Shown here: positions 1 to 6,543 of the stretch, one piece after another
Numbering within the stretch: position 1 is the first letter of the stretch
How the letters are laid out: every line of letters begins with the position of its first letter
IMG/VR virus record: IMGVR_UViG_3300046001_004502
Location: 1-20,044 of that record
Strand: one strand, 5' to 3'
From: a virus
Length of the DNA stretch: 20,044 nucleotides
The notes under the pieces: model-generated
The model's input: the letters and a program-made list of their open reading frames with translations, nothing else
Told to the model about the DNA's origin: nothing
Database searches by the model: none
Translations under genes and position numbers: made by a program

Positions 1-215
1 AAGAATGGAAGGGTTATATTGAAGATCGAAGACCAGGATCAAATGCCGATCCTTATAAGATCATACGTGAGATTGTTAAATCACTTGAGTTTACAGAACA
101 AATATATAATACAAAACATATGATGACATCATTTGTTGATATAGATGGTCTTAATGGTAAATACGGAACAATGTCCAACGATGAGTTATTAAAAGAATAT
201 AGAGAAGAAGAATAA
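1..215 (+). CDS. 3' end of an unknown protein gene (partial)
   Basis: The reading frame is open from the left edge (first complete codon at position 3) to a TAA at 213-215, giving the last 70 residues of a protein that ends in a run of acidic residues (KEYREEE). The visible part is hydrophilic and probably helical, with no motif I recognise. The stop codon overlaps the ATG of the next gene (TAATG), which supports both frames and suggests translational coupling. Function unknown. Confidence 0.8.
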   Translation, partial: EWKGYIEDRRPGSNADPYKIIREIVKSLEFTEQIYNTKHMMTSFVDIDGLNGKYGTMSNDELLKEYREEE

Positions 216-496
216 TGGATAATGAATGTGTATGTGGAGGAACCGGACTTTGTCAGTGTCCACCGATAAAAATAGAACAAGTTAATCACCCTAACCATTA
301 TGGGGGAGAAAATAATGAATACGAGGCAATCAAGGTGATTGATGCTTGGGATTTAGGATTTAGTTTAGGAAATACAGTAAAATATATTAGTCGTGCAGGA
401 AAAAAAGGAAAATACAACGAACTCGAGGATCTCAGAAAAGCCCTATGGTATCTCGAACACCACATCAAAAAAATTGAAGAAAAAAACAGGTTTTAG
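215..496 (+). CDS. DUF3310 family phage protein
   Basis: A 93-residue protein. Residues 24-29 (NHPNHY) followed by a central 'SLGNTVKYISRAG' stretch and a C-terminal 'LRKALWYLEHHI' helix are the signature of DUF3310, a small family common in phages whose biochemical role is not settled; some members are annotated as nucleotide-kinase-like. Ahead of the domain is a short cysteine-rich N-terminus (CVCGGTGLCQC, residues 5-15) that looks like half a zinc knuckle and is not part of the usual domain. It starts inside the stop codon of the preceding gene. The family call is confident; the function is not. Confidence 0.9.
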   Translation: MDNECVCGGTGLCQCPPIKIEQVNHPNHYGGENNEYEAIKVIDAWDLGFSLGNTVKYISRAGKKGKYNELEDLRKALWYLEHHIKKIEEKNRF

Positions 497-788
497 TAAA
501 GAAATCTCAGTTTTAGACGCAATCACAACACCAAATGAATTACTACGAGAAACTCTCATAAATTTTATGTGGGGGTTTCTTGGAAACTCTATTGTTGTGT
601 TTGTAGCAAAGGAACTGGACTTTTTAGTTTTAATAAACTATATTGTTTATTACGTTCTAATTTCGTATATTGTAAATAGGAAAAAGTATGACACAATTTT
701 AGGTAAGTTTATAGTTCTTCCTGGATCAGCGGCAGCAGGAGCATTCGCAGGGTATAAATTAGCACAGATAATTACAGAAATAGTTTAA
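393..788 (+). CDS. Small membrane protein, start uncertain
   Basis: Up to 131 residues. Residues 56-72, 76-95 and 104-128 are hydrophobic enough to be three membrane segments; the last is rich in Gly and Ala (SAAAGAFAGYK), a packing-type helix. The only ATG upstream of these segments is at 393, which makes the first 34 residues overlap the DUF3310 gene by 104 bases. That stretch is Lys/Thr/Ser-rich and looks like out-of-frame reading of the other gene, so the natural start may be a non-ATG codon just after position 496. There is no ATG between residue 2 and residue 59. It could be holin-like, but the evidence does not go beyond topology. It ends 5 bases before the methyltransferase gene. Confidence 0.6.
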   Translation: MQEKKENTTNSRISEKPYGISNTTSKKLKKKTGFSKEISVLDAITTPNELLRETLINFMWGFLGNSIVVFVAKELDFLVLINYIVYYVLISYIVNRKKYDTILGKFIVLPGSAAAGAFAGYKLAQIITEIV

Positions 789-793
789 ATAAG

Positions 794-1642
794 ATGATAG
801 AAACAGGAAAAATAATAAATGGGGATTGTATTGAGGTAATGAAAACTTTACCTGAAGGTAGTGTTGATTTGGTTGTGACATCACCACCATATAATTGCGG
901 GATTAATTATGATACCCATATCGATACTTTACCTATGGATGATTATTGGGGGTGGACAAAAGAATGGTTAGAAGAGGCTTACCGATTACTTAAAGATGAT
1001 GGTAGAGTATCAATTAATATACCTTACGAAACAAATGTTCAAGGCAGAGGTGGAAGAGTATTTTTTGTTTCAGAATTTTATCAGGTAATGAAACAGGTTG
1101 GTTTTAAATTCTTTGGTATTGTTGATCTTGAGGAAGAATCACCACACAGAAGTAAGACAACAGCTTGGGGTTCTTGGATGAGTCCGTCTAGTCCTTATAT
1201 TTATAACCCTAAAGAGTGTGTAATATTGGCTTATAAAAAACAACACATTAAAAAAATTAAAGGAGAACCACAATGGAAGGGAACACCTACTGAAATTGAA
1301 CAGGAGGATGGGACTATAAAAAAGAAAGTGGTGTATGAGGAGAAGGATAAGAAAGAGTTTATGGAACTTGTGTTTGGTCAGTGGAATTATTTTGCAGATA
1401 CTAAATCATTAACCAAGGCGACATTTAGTTTAGATATACCTTCAAAAGCAATTAAGATATTGTCATACAAAAATGATGTGGTTTTGGATCCATTTGCTGG
1501 ATCAGGAACTAGTATGGTAGCGGCAGAGATTTTAGATCGTCGTTGGTTAGGTGTTGAATTGTCTGAAAATTATTGTGACGTTGCGAGAAAACGAGTTCAA
1601 TCATTTGTTGATGATAAAAAACAATTAAATTTTGATTTATAG
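794..1642 (+). CDS. DNA methyltransferase, N4-cytosine/N6-adenine type (SPPY)
   Basis: A 282-residue enzyme of the N6_N4_Mtase family (PF01555). Catalytic motif IV, TSPPYN, is at residues 29-34 and the AdoMet-binding motif I, DPFAGSGT, is near residues 232-239, so the motif order is IV, then target-recognition region, then I: the beta arrangement. Ser in place of Asp in the [S/D]PPY motif is more usual in N4-cytosine enzymes but does not rule out adenine modification. The length is normal and both core motifs are intact. No restriction enzyme gene is adjacent, so it is best read as a solitary phage methyltransferase that modifies phage DNA, probably against host restriction. The target sequence cannot be read from the gene. 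Confidence 0.93.
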   Translation: MIETGKIINGDCIEVMKTLPEGSVDLVVTSPPYNCGINYDTHIDTLPMDDYWGWTKEWLEEAYRLLKDDGRVSINIPYETNVQGRGGRVFFVSEFYQVMKQVGFKFFGIVDLEEESPHRSKTTAWGSWMSPSSPYIYNPKECVILAYKKQHIKKIKGEPQWKGTPTEIEQEDGTIKKKVVYEEKDKKEFMELVFGQWNYFADTKSLTKATFSLDIPSKAIKILSYKNDVVLDPFAGSGTSMVAAEILDRRWLGVELSENYCDVARKRVQSFVDDKKQLNFDL

Positions 1643-1648
1643 TATTTT

Positions 1649-1993
1649 TTATTTAAACTCTATAAAATCACCATCATTTATATTATATTTCTCACAAGTT
1701 CCACCTGGTAATTCTAAAACCAAATCACCATAACCTTCATAACTTGGACATTCTTCTGTTTTACAGGGCTTACATTGGTGTTGTATCACGTTAATTTTGT
1801 TTTCATCAATAAATATAATATCTAAAGAGACCAAACAATTTTTCATCCAAAAAGAATGAGGACCTTTATCCATAAAAAATAACATACCGTCAAAACTACC
1901 GTCAAATTTTTTTCTCATCATGCCTTGTTGAATATCTTTTGATGTAAACAATGGTATTACTTTAAAAATGTTGTTATTTATAACTACGTTCAT
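1649..1993 (-). CDS. DUF192 family protein
   Basis: A 114-residue protein on the reverse strand. It matches DUF192 (PF02643) along its length: GMM at residues 24-26, GMLFFM at 36-41, FWMKN at 48-52, the LDIIFID strand, a C-x2-C pair (residues 74-77) near the family's P-x-Y-x-G region, and VLELPGG-x-C at 92-100. The family is a small all-beta protein of unknown function; bacterial and archaeal members are usually exported, but no signal peptide is seen here, so this version is probably cytoplasmic. It ends 6 bases from the convergent methyltransferase stop and starts 14 bases from the divergent Nudix gene, sharing a palindromic element with it. Confidence 0.88.
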   Translation of the reverse strand: MNVVINNNIFKVIPLFTSKDIQQGMMRKKFDGSFDGMLFFMDKGPHSFWMKNCLVSLDIIFIDENKINVIQHQCKPCKTEECPSYEGYGDLVLELPGGTCEKYNINDGDFIEFK

Positions 1994-2004
1994 ATTTATA
2001 AATA
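1993..2004. promoter_or_regulatory. Palindromic TATTTATAAATA between divergent starts
   Basis: The 12-base palindrome TATTTATAAATA fills almost all of the 14-base gap between the DUF192 and Nudix start codons. Read on the reverse strand it leads directly into the DUF192 ATG, with the same spacing seen before the gene at 6543. Read forward it ends 3 bases before the Nudix ATG. It resembles the T4 late promoter core TATAAATA on both strands. A bidirectional promoter is the simplest inference. Confidence 0.5.
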
Positions 2005-2007
2005 TCT

Positions 2008-2424
2008 ATGATTAAATTTAAAAAATGGGCCGGAGTTATTCTTAGAAATAAAGATGAAGTTTTACTTTGTAAAAGATCGCCAAAAAAACCATTACCAAAT
2101 ACTTGGTCCATACCATCTGGTAAAATAGAAGATGGTGAATCACCAGGACAAGCGGCCATTAGAGAATTTTATGAAGAGACAAATATTGAATTGAGCACAA
2201 AAATAGATTTTGTTGGGTTTATAAATAAATTAAAAGAAGATGGAACAAAAAAAGGGCATATGTTTGTTTTTTATATAGAAAGTAAAACAAAGATGGAACC
2301 TGATTTAGAAAATGCTAAAGACGGATTTGAACATACTGAGTGTAAATATTTTAATAAAGAAAACCTACCTCAACAAAAAAATAATGAAGAACTAATGGAT
2401 TTATTAAAAAAAATTTTAAAATAG
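2008..2424 (+). CDS. Nudix hydrolase
   Basis: A 138-residue protein with a complete Nudix box at residues 38-60: G38, five residues, E44, seven residues, R52-E53, then E56-E57 as metal ligands. The one deviation is Asn59 where Gly is usual near the end of the box. Family members hydrolyse nucleoside diphosphates linked to another group. The N-terminal 'AGVILRNKDEVLLCKR' and 'TWSIPSGKI' strands are MutT-like, so oxidised or non-canonical NTPs, or a capped RNA end, are reasonable substrates, but the sequence does not choose between them. The start is the ATG 3 bases after the palindromic element. Confidence 0.93.
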   Translation: MIKFKKWAGVILRNKDEVLLCKRSPKKPLPNTWSIPSGKIEDGESPGQAAIREFYEETNIELSTKIDFVGFINKLKEDGTKKGHMFVFYIESKTKMEPDLENAKDGFEHTECKYFNKENLPQQKNNEELMDLLKKILK

Positions 2425-2447
2425 TTTTTAGTTAAGCATATTATTTG

Positions 2448-2455
2448 TATATTTG
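2448..2455 (+). promoter_or_regulatory. TAnnTTTG promoter box (TATATTTG)
   Basis: TATATTTG matches the Bacteroidota -7 consensus TAnnTTTG. It lies 16 bases before the ATG at 2472, the longest such gap in this window. No clear -33 TTTG element is seen upstream. Confidence 0.45.
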
Positions 2456-2471
2456 TATTAAATAAAAACAT

Positions 2472-2747
2472 ATGATAAAAAACACCTTTAAACATACTAT
2501 CAATATTCTAAATGAAAATTTTGGAACCTTACTTAGCGAATCTTTTGTTGACCAAGTGCAGTTTAAAATTTTTTTAAAAATGGTTGATGGAGCATTAAAT
2601 TTAAATCAAGATTTATCTTTTTATGATGGGAATACTTTTTTGGTTCACATTCCTCATAGAATATTAAAAGACTCTGTAATATTAACAAACGTTAAAGAGG
2701 TGACGATTGGAGAACAAGTTAGAAACAAAATTGAAACATTAGTATAA
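2472..2747 (+). CDS. Unknown 91-residue protein
   Basis: I do not recognise this protein. It is 91 residues with alternating hydrophobic and charged positions and a C-terminal 'VILTNVKEVTIGEQVRNKIETLV' region that reads as strand then helix. The N-terminal 28 residues contain two [I/L]-x-E sequences (ILNE, LLSE), but they lack the KIII-x-E pattern of the virion-type N-termini elsewhere in the window. It is preceded by a host-type promoter box and ends 1 base before the lipoprotein gene, so the two are probably cotranscribed. Confidence 0.75.
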   Translation: MIKNTFKHTINILNENFGTLLSESFVDQVQFKIFLKMVDGALNLNQDLSFYDGNTFLVHIPHRILKDSVILTNVKEVTIGEQVRNKIETLV

Positions 2748-2748
2748 T

Positions 2749-3183
2749 ATGAAAAATATTTTTTATTTATTGGTTAGCATTATGTTATTATCTTCTTGTT
2801 ATAAGGAAGATATTACACCTCAGATGCCTTTAGACCCACAACCAATTATAACTGATACCACGACGGTTGACAATGTGGTTTCATTTAAAAACACTACTTG
2901 GGTTATTAAAAAGGTTTTAAATACAAACTTTGATCAAGAATTAAGATCAGATACAATTGTTTTTTTATCTAACAATGTTTATAGTTTTAATGGGGTTCAG
3001 TCAACTTATAATTTTTATCCAAATAATTTAAACTATACCTTGACATTAAATAACACTCCTTGGGGACATATAAGTGCGGGTATTTATGAATACAATATAA
3101 CACAAGGTGAAATTATAAATTGCCAATTTAATAATTATTTTACAGGACAAAATGTTTTAAAAATTTGGATGTATAAAGAATAG
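2749..3183 (+). CDS. Predicted lipoprotein
   Basis: A 144-residue protein with a short lipoprotein signal peptide: Lys2, a hydrophobic core (residues 4-14) and the lipobox LLSSC with Cys17 as the lipidated residue. After the signal comes a Pro/Thr-rich linker (residues 21-42) and then a beta-rich domain beginning 'NTTWVIKKVL', reminiscent of the small lipocalin-like lipoproteins of Bacteroidota. It would sit in the outer or inner membrane envelope of an infected cell. In a phage such a protein might act in superinfection exclusion or host-surface change, but that is a guess from localisation alone. Confidence 0.82.
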   Translation: MKNIFYLLVSIMLLSSCYKEDITPQMPLDPQPIITDTTTVDNVVSFKNTTWVIKKVLNTNFDQELRSDTIVFLSNNVYSFNGVQSTYNFYPNNLNYTLTLNNTPWGHISAGIYEYNITQGEIINCQFNNYFTGQNVLKIWMYKE

Positions 3184-3239
3184 TTTCTTTGTTTATCTTT
3201 AAAACAAAGTGGTGGAGTTATTGATTAAATTCAATGTCA

Positions 3240-3272
3240 ACAAAAAAAAGGTGGAGAAATTCACCTTTTTTT
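3240..3272 (+). terminator. Intrinsic terminator
   Basis: GGTG at 3250-3253 pairs with CACC at 3262-3265, and the flanking A-run (3242-3249) pairs with the T-run (3266-3272), giving a stem of about 10 pairs with an 8-base loop and a U-tail. It follows the lipoprotein gene and falls inside the upstream part of the next open frame, which argues that translation starts after it. Confidence 0.75.
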
Positions 3273-3283
3273 GTTTTTTATTA

Positions 3284-3290
3284 TATTTAT
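3284..3290 (+). promoter_or_regulatory. TATTTAT element
   Basis: TATTTAT directly after a terminator and 12 bases before the ATG at 3303. Same element and same arrangement as at 15753 and 16537. Proposed phage late-type promoter core. Confidence 0.45.
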
Positions 3291-3302
3291 TATAAAACAT
3301 TT

Positions 3303-4031
3303 ATGAAAAAAAATCTATTTGTAATTAATGAAAATGAGAAGGACCGTATTATAAATATGCATAAAAACGCAACTAAAAATTTATATATACCTGAAAATAA
3401 ACTATTGACAGAAGAAAGATTAATTTTGGTTAAAATACAATTACCAGATGGGAAATATCTTGGTAGTGGACAACAAGGATATGAATATAAAATTCTTACG
3501 CTAGATAAAAAAGATACGGGATATATCGTAAAGTCTTTCACACCTTCTAGAGAAGCCGTTACAGACGATCCAGTAACAATTTCAAGTGGAATAACAACAT
3601 CAAAAACTTGGGGTGTTGGGGGTGACTATTATTATGAAGCACCTATTTCTAATGTAGGATCAACTCAACAAGTAGTTGGTCAACAAGAAAAACCAACTAG
3701 ATATAAAAGAGGGGCTTGTGAAACAGGAACCACTCAAGAATGCGCACATGCGATTCAAATAAGGATGAACGAGGAATGTAAGGCCGATATTTTAAATGCC
3801 ACTTTAGTTAATTTTCCTAAAGCAAGAACTGGAACAGAAGGAAACTATAAATTAAAAGAAGATAAAGTTCTTGGATCAGGAACAAAGGCAGTTATTGCCG
3901 CTTGTAATTTACCAAAATTACCAAAAGTTGGTGCCACAACCATAACATCACAAGTATCTGGATTAAACGCAACAATACCTGTTGGAGGAACTTTAACCGA
4001 TAATGATATAATGACTTTAATGAATCAATAA
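3303..4031 (+). CDS. Putative virion protein with N-terminal targeting peptide
   Basis: The frame is open from an ATG at 3234, but that start would be translated through a terminator hairpin, so the ATG at 3303 is chosen, giving 242 residues. The N-terminus (KKNLFVINENEKDRIINMH, residues 2-20) is a hydrophobic patch followed by a charged helix, then IPE at 29-31 and LTE at 35-37, possible prohead-protease-type cut sites. The middle (residues 90-140) is Thr/Gly/Val-rich. A late stretch, 'EDKVLGSGTKAVIAAC', loosely resembles the DG-x-x-G-x-x-T turn of peptidoglycan-binding repeats, and several Cys residues could form disulfides. It is followed after 8 bases by a gene with the same kind of N-terminus. 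Virion location is inferred. Confidence 0.75.
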   Translation: MKKNLFVINENEKDRIINMHKNATKNLYIPENKLLTEERLILVKIQLPDGKYLGSGQQGYEYKILTLDKKDTGYIVKSFTPSREAVTDDPVTISSGITTSKTWGVGGDYYYEAPISNVGSTQQVVGQQEKPTRYKRGACETGTTQECAHAIQIRMNEECKADILNATLVNFPKARTGTEGNYKLKEDKVLGSGTKAVIAACNLPKLPKVGATTITSQVSGLNATIPVGGTLTDNDIMTLMNQ

Positions 4032-4039
4032 AAAAAGAT

Positions 4040-4969
4040 ATGGGAAAAATAATTTTAACCGAAAGACAATATAGGAATTTGAATCAAATTTTAATTGGCA
4101 AAGAAGATGATAGCAAAAAGGGTCGAATAAATGAGGTGGCAAAAACATTTACAGATTTTGATGGTAACAGTGCAATACTTGATAGTACTAAATTTACTCT
4201 TTCATTAAAAGCGATGGTTAATATTGAAGCATTGACAGGTGAAGACTCCAACAGGGAATTACAATTACTTTGGGGTACTGTTTTTACGAAAAAAAAAGGA
4301 AATAATACACTTTTAAGTAACTATGTTAAGGTAAATTGGGTTAGTGATTGGGTTAAGTCAATAATGAAAAGTGAAGATGGAACAGTAGAATATAAATGTG
4401 ATAGTAAAAAATTTAAGTTTACTAAATATGGCAATGAATATAAGCTTGATAGTAATTTCTCATGGATACAGAAGGCATTCGATGAATTATGTGCAATGAC
4501 TGGTGTAGCCCCTGTAGTAGCCCCTGTGGTAGCAGGTGGGGAAACAGTTCCTTGGACTGCGGTCGAAAAAAAACATATAATTGCGTTCCAACGGTGGTGG
4601 TGGCATTTTGTCGAAACTGTAGACCCAGAACCTGGTACAGATGTGGAGGATGTATGTAAAACAAAATTTAAGTCCGCGTTATGTGGAGGAAAACCTTGTA
4701 TTTTGGATCAGGCCGTTGATGGAAAACTTGGAGCAAGTACACAAATATTAATGGACAATACGGTTAATCGATCAAATTTTGAAAAATGGTGGAATACTGG
4801 CAAAAATGCGGTAGAATATAGTACGTTACCCTATAAATGTACTAGCGCTGAAAAAGGATATGTAAATCCAGATAAAAATCCAGATAAAAATCCTGTTGAA
4901 AAACCAATTGTAGGCGGTGGTGGTGGAGGTGGAGCACCATTTGGTGGTCAATATGCTGATATGGTTTAA
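4040..4969 (+). CDS. Putative virion protein with peptidoglycan-binding-like segment
   Basis: A 309-residue protein. It begins GKIILTERQYRNL, matching the N-termini at 6543 and 16549, and reaches an INE triplet at residues 30-32. Residues 35-150 form an unrecognised mixed domain. A low-complexity hinge (VAPVVAPVVAGG) follows, then 'HIIAFQRWWW' and 'AVDGKLGASTQILMD', which together resemble a PG_binding_1-type repeat (Phe-Gln pair, then DG-x-x-G-x-x-T). The C-terminus is a linker with NPDK repeated twice, then eight glycines and the tail GQYADMV. A cell-wall-contacting virion protein would fit, but no catalytic domain is visible. It has no element of its own upstream and is probably cotranscribed with the 3303 gene. 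Confidence 0.8.
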   Translation: MGKIILTERQYRNLNQILIGKEDDSKKGRINEVAKTFTDFDGNSAILDSTKFTLSLKAMVNIEALTGEDSNRELQLLWGTVFTKKKGNNTLLSNYVKVNWVSDWVKSIMKSEDGTVEYKCDSKKFKFTKYGNEYKLDSNFSWIQKAFDELCAMTGVAPVVAPVVAGGETVPWTAVEKKHIIAFQRWWWHFVETVDPEPGTDVEDVCKTKFKSALCGGKPCILDQAVDGKLGASTQILMDNTVNRSNFEKWWNTGKNAVEYSTLPYKCTSAEKGYVNPDKNPDKNPVEKPIVGGGGGGGAPFGGQYADMV

Positions 4970-4972
4970 TAA

Positions 4973-5413
4973 TTATATTTTTTTATAAAAAAAATCATAA
5001 TCATTGTCAGATTTAAGAATTTTATATTCTAATTTTTTATTAATTTTTTGTGAAAAAATATTGTTTTTTTTTGTTATTGATGATAAATAATCATACCCAT
5101 ATTTTTTTCCTAAATTTTCGGTATATCCTCTGATTGTTTTTCCTAACCCCAAATTTCTATATTCTTTTTGAATATACAAATTATGTAAAAACAATGTTAC
5201 AGTTTCTTTTAAAAAATCATAAGTTGTATAATTTTCTATGGTTTCTAAGATTTTTTTTATTTTAACGTCATGATCATACATTACATCAATATCTAAAATA
5301 AATATTTTTCCAATTTCATTATTATTTGTTTTATCATTAATTGTTAATTTAATTCCTGGCCAAATAGTTATATTTCCCTCTATCTTATAATAATAATTTT
5401 CATTTAATGTCAT
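4973..5413 (-). CDS. GNAT-family N-acetyltransferase
   Basis: A 146-residue reverse-strand gene. Residues 75-92 hold the acetyl-CoA-binding core of the GNAT fold: a hydrophobic strand (FLHNLYI) followed by YRNLGLGK, which fits the Q/R-x-x-G-x-G/A loop. The following helix and 'KKYGYDYLSSITKKNN' fit motif A/B. Length is normal for a single-domain GNAT enzyme. The acceptor, which could be a protein amine, a small molecule or a toxin-like target, cannot be told. It is the only other reverse gene besides DUF192 in the window and is even richer in A/T than its neighbours. Its stop is 3 bases from the convergent 4040 gene. Confidence 0.8.
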   Translation of the reverse strand: MTLNENYYYKIEGNITIWPGIKLTINDKTNNNEIGKIFILDIDVMYDHDVKIKKILETIENYTTYDFLKETVTLFLHNLYIQKEYRNLGLGKTIRGYTENLGKKYGYDYLSSITKKNNIFSQKINKKLEYKILKSDNDYDFFYKKI

Positions 5414-5457
5414 ATTTTTAATATAGTAAAATTATGGTAAATAAAAATATTTTTTAT

Positions 5458-5465
5458 TATATTTG
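5458..5465 (+). promoter_or_regulatory. TAnnTTTG promoter box (TATATTTG)
   Basis: TATATTTG ends 4 bases before the ATG at 5470. That spacing would put the transcription start at or next to the start codon. It lies inside the longer open frame that begins at 5434, which argues against that upstream start. Confidence 0.55.
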
Positions 5466-5469
5466 TAAT

Positions 5470-5859
5470 ATGGAAAAAATGATATATCTAGTTAGAGGAA
5501 TACCAGGAAGTGGCAAGACAACTTTTGCAAAACAATTAACACGAAATGTGTTTGAGGCAGACCATTATTTTTATGATAATGACGATAACTACAATTTTAT
5601 TGCATCTGAAATAAAAGAGGCACATAAAGAGTGTCAACAATATGTTGGATATGCGATGGAGTCAAACACACCAAAAATTGCAGTATCAAACACATTTACA
5701 CAAGAGTGGGAACTCCAACCTTATTATGAGTTAGCAATTAAGTATGGTTATTATGTGACCTCTATTATTGTGGAAAATAGACACGGAGGAACAAACAAAC
5801 ATGGAGTTCTAGAAGATAAGATTCAATTAATGAAAGATAGGTTTGAGTTTAAAATATAA
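5470..5859 (+). CDS. P-loop kinase, AAA_33 / polynucleotide-kinase-like
   Basis: The ATG at 5470 is preferred over 5434 because a promoter box lies between them. The 129-residue protein has a Walker A motif, GIPGSGKTT, at residues 10-18, then an acidic 'EADHYF' strand near 29-34, 'AHKECQ', and 'AVSNTFTQEWEL-x-PY', the pattern of the AAA_33/N4BP2-like group related to T4 polynucleotide kinase and adenylylsulfate-type kinases. The domain is short and has no attached phosphatase, so the substrate (5'-OH RNA/DNA end or a small molecule) is uncertain. The neighbouring metallophosphatase 3 bases downstream suggests a kinase/phosphatase pair acting on the same class of end. Confidence 0.85.
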   Translation: MEKMIYLVRGIPGSGKTTFAKQLTRNVFEADHYFYDNDDNYNFIASEIKEAHKECQQYVGYAMESNTPKIAVSNTFTQEWELQPYYELAIKYGYYVTSIIVENRHGGTNKHGVLEDKIQLMKDRFEFKI

Positions 5860-5862
5860 GAA

Positions 5863-6516
5863 ATGAAATTTGATAAAATATTAACTAGTGGGGTTGTTTG
5901 GATTACTTCGGACACCCACTATTCGCACAAAAACATATGTCGTGGAGTTACGGTTTGGAGAACCATAGATGGTGATATTCCAATTGATGCGACCAGAGAT
6001 TTTCCTAATTTGGATGTAATGAATAGTGTTATTGTTGATAACATTAATGAGAAGGTTGGTCCTGATGATACTTTAATTCACTTGGGTGACGTGGCTTTTG
6101 GTGGTGTTGAAAAGATAGGACAATTTTTGGATCGTTTGGTTTGTAAAAACGTTCACCTTGTTTTGGGTAATCACGATCAGAACATAAAAAAAAATAGAGA
6201 GAACACCAAAGATAAATTTTTATCTATTCAAAACTACTTGGAGGTTAATATTGGTGGTGTTGATTTTGTGTTATCGCATTATCCATTATCAAGTTGGAAC
6301 CAACTAAATAAAGGTTCTATTCACCTTCATGGGCACGTACACCTACCAAGAAATAAAAGATTTGGTAAAGGTAAAAAAATGGATGTTGGTATGGATGGTA
6401 ATAATCTTTATCCATATAGTATAAGTGAGATCGTTCATATGATGGATAAACGATGTGTTGAGTCAGAGATGAATGGAGATCACCACTTAGATGTTATTAT
6501 TGATCTTGTGGGTTAA
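5863..6516 (+). CDS. Calcineurin-like metallophosphoesterase
   Basis: A 217-residue protein with the full metal-binding set of the calcineurin-like family: SDTH at residues 16-19, LGD at 74-76, GNHD at 102-105, SHYP at 138-141 and HGHVH at 156-160. These bind two metal ions and support phosphomonoester or phosphodiester hydrolysis. Compact phage members of this kind are usually annotated as phosphoesterases or YfcE/MJ0936-like proteins. It follows the kinase gene with a 3-base gap in one apparent operon, consistent with nucleic-acid-end processing, though the substrate cannot be read from sequence. Confidence 0.93.
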   Translation: MKFDKILTSGVVWITSDTHYSHKNICRGVTVWRTIDGDIPIDATRDFPNLDVMNSVIVDNINEKVGPDDTLIHLGDVAFGGVEKIGQFLDRLVCKNVHLVLGNHDQNIKKNRENTKDKFLSIQNYLEVNIGGVDFVLSHYPLSSWNQLNKGSIHLHGHVHLPRNKRFGKGKKMDVGMDGNNLYPYSISEIVHMMDKRCVESEMNGDHHLDVIIDLVG

Positions 6517-6531
6517 ACCATAACTCCAATA

Positions 6532-6543
6532 TATTTATAAATA
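6532..6543 (+). promoter_or_regulatory. TATTTATAAATA element at the 6543 start
   Basis: The palindrome TATTTATAAATA runs into the ATG at 6543. The same 17 bases, ATATTTATAAATATGAA, occur at the DUF192 start on the other strand. Proposed late-type promoter core giving an almost leaderless mRNA. Confidence 0.5.

Noticed and set aside
481-497. Programmed -1 frameshift at A AAA AAC in the DUF3310 gene
   Set aside because: The -1 frame adds only about nine residues before a stop, and the membrane protein is in the +1 frame, so the heptamer does not join them. A-rich context makes it a likely coincidence.
3187-3209. CTTTGTTT/AAACAAAG hairpin after the lipoprotein gene
   Set aside because: A/T-rich 8-bp stem without a U-tail; it may contribute to structure but cannot be told from background.
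3234-3302. Longer N-terminus for the 3303 gene
   Set aside because: It would be encoded by a terminator hairpin and T-run, and the targeting-like N-terminus starts at 3303.
4422-4664. Reverse-strand open frame opposite the 4040 gene
   Set aside because: His/Gln/Leu-rich shadow of a well-supported forward gene, with no start context.
4975-4997. Bidirectional terminator between the convergent 4040 and acetyltransferase genes
   Set aside because: Only an A/T-only hairpin can be drawn, which is expected by chance in such A/T-rich DNA.
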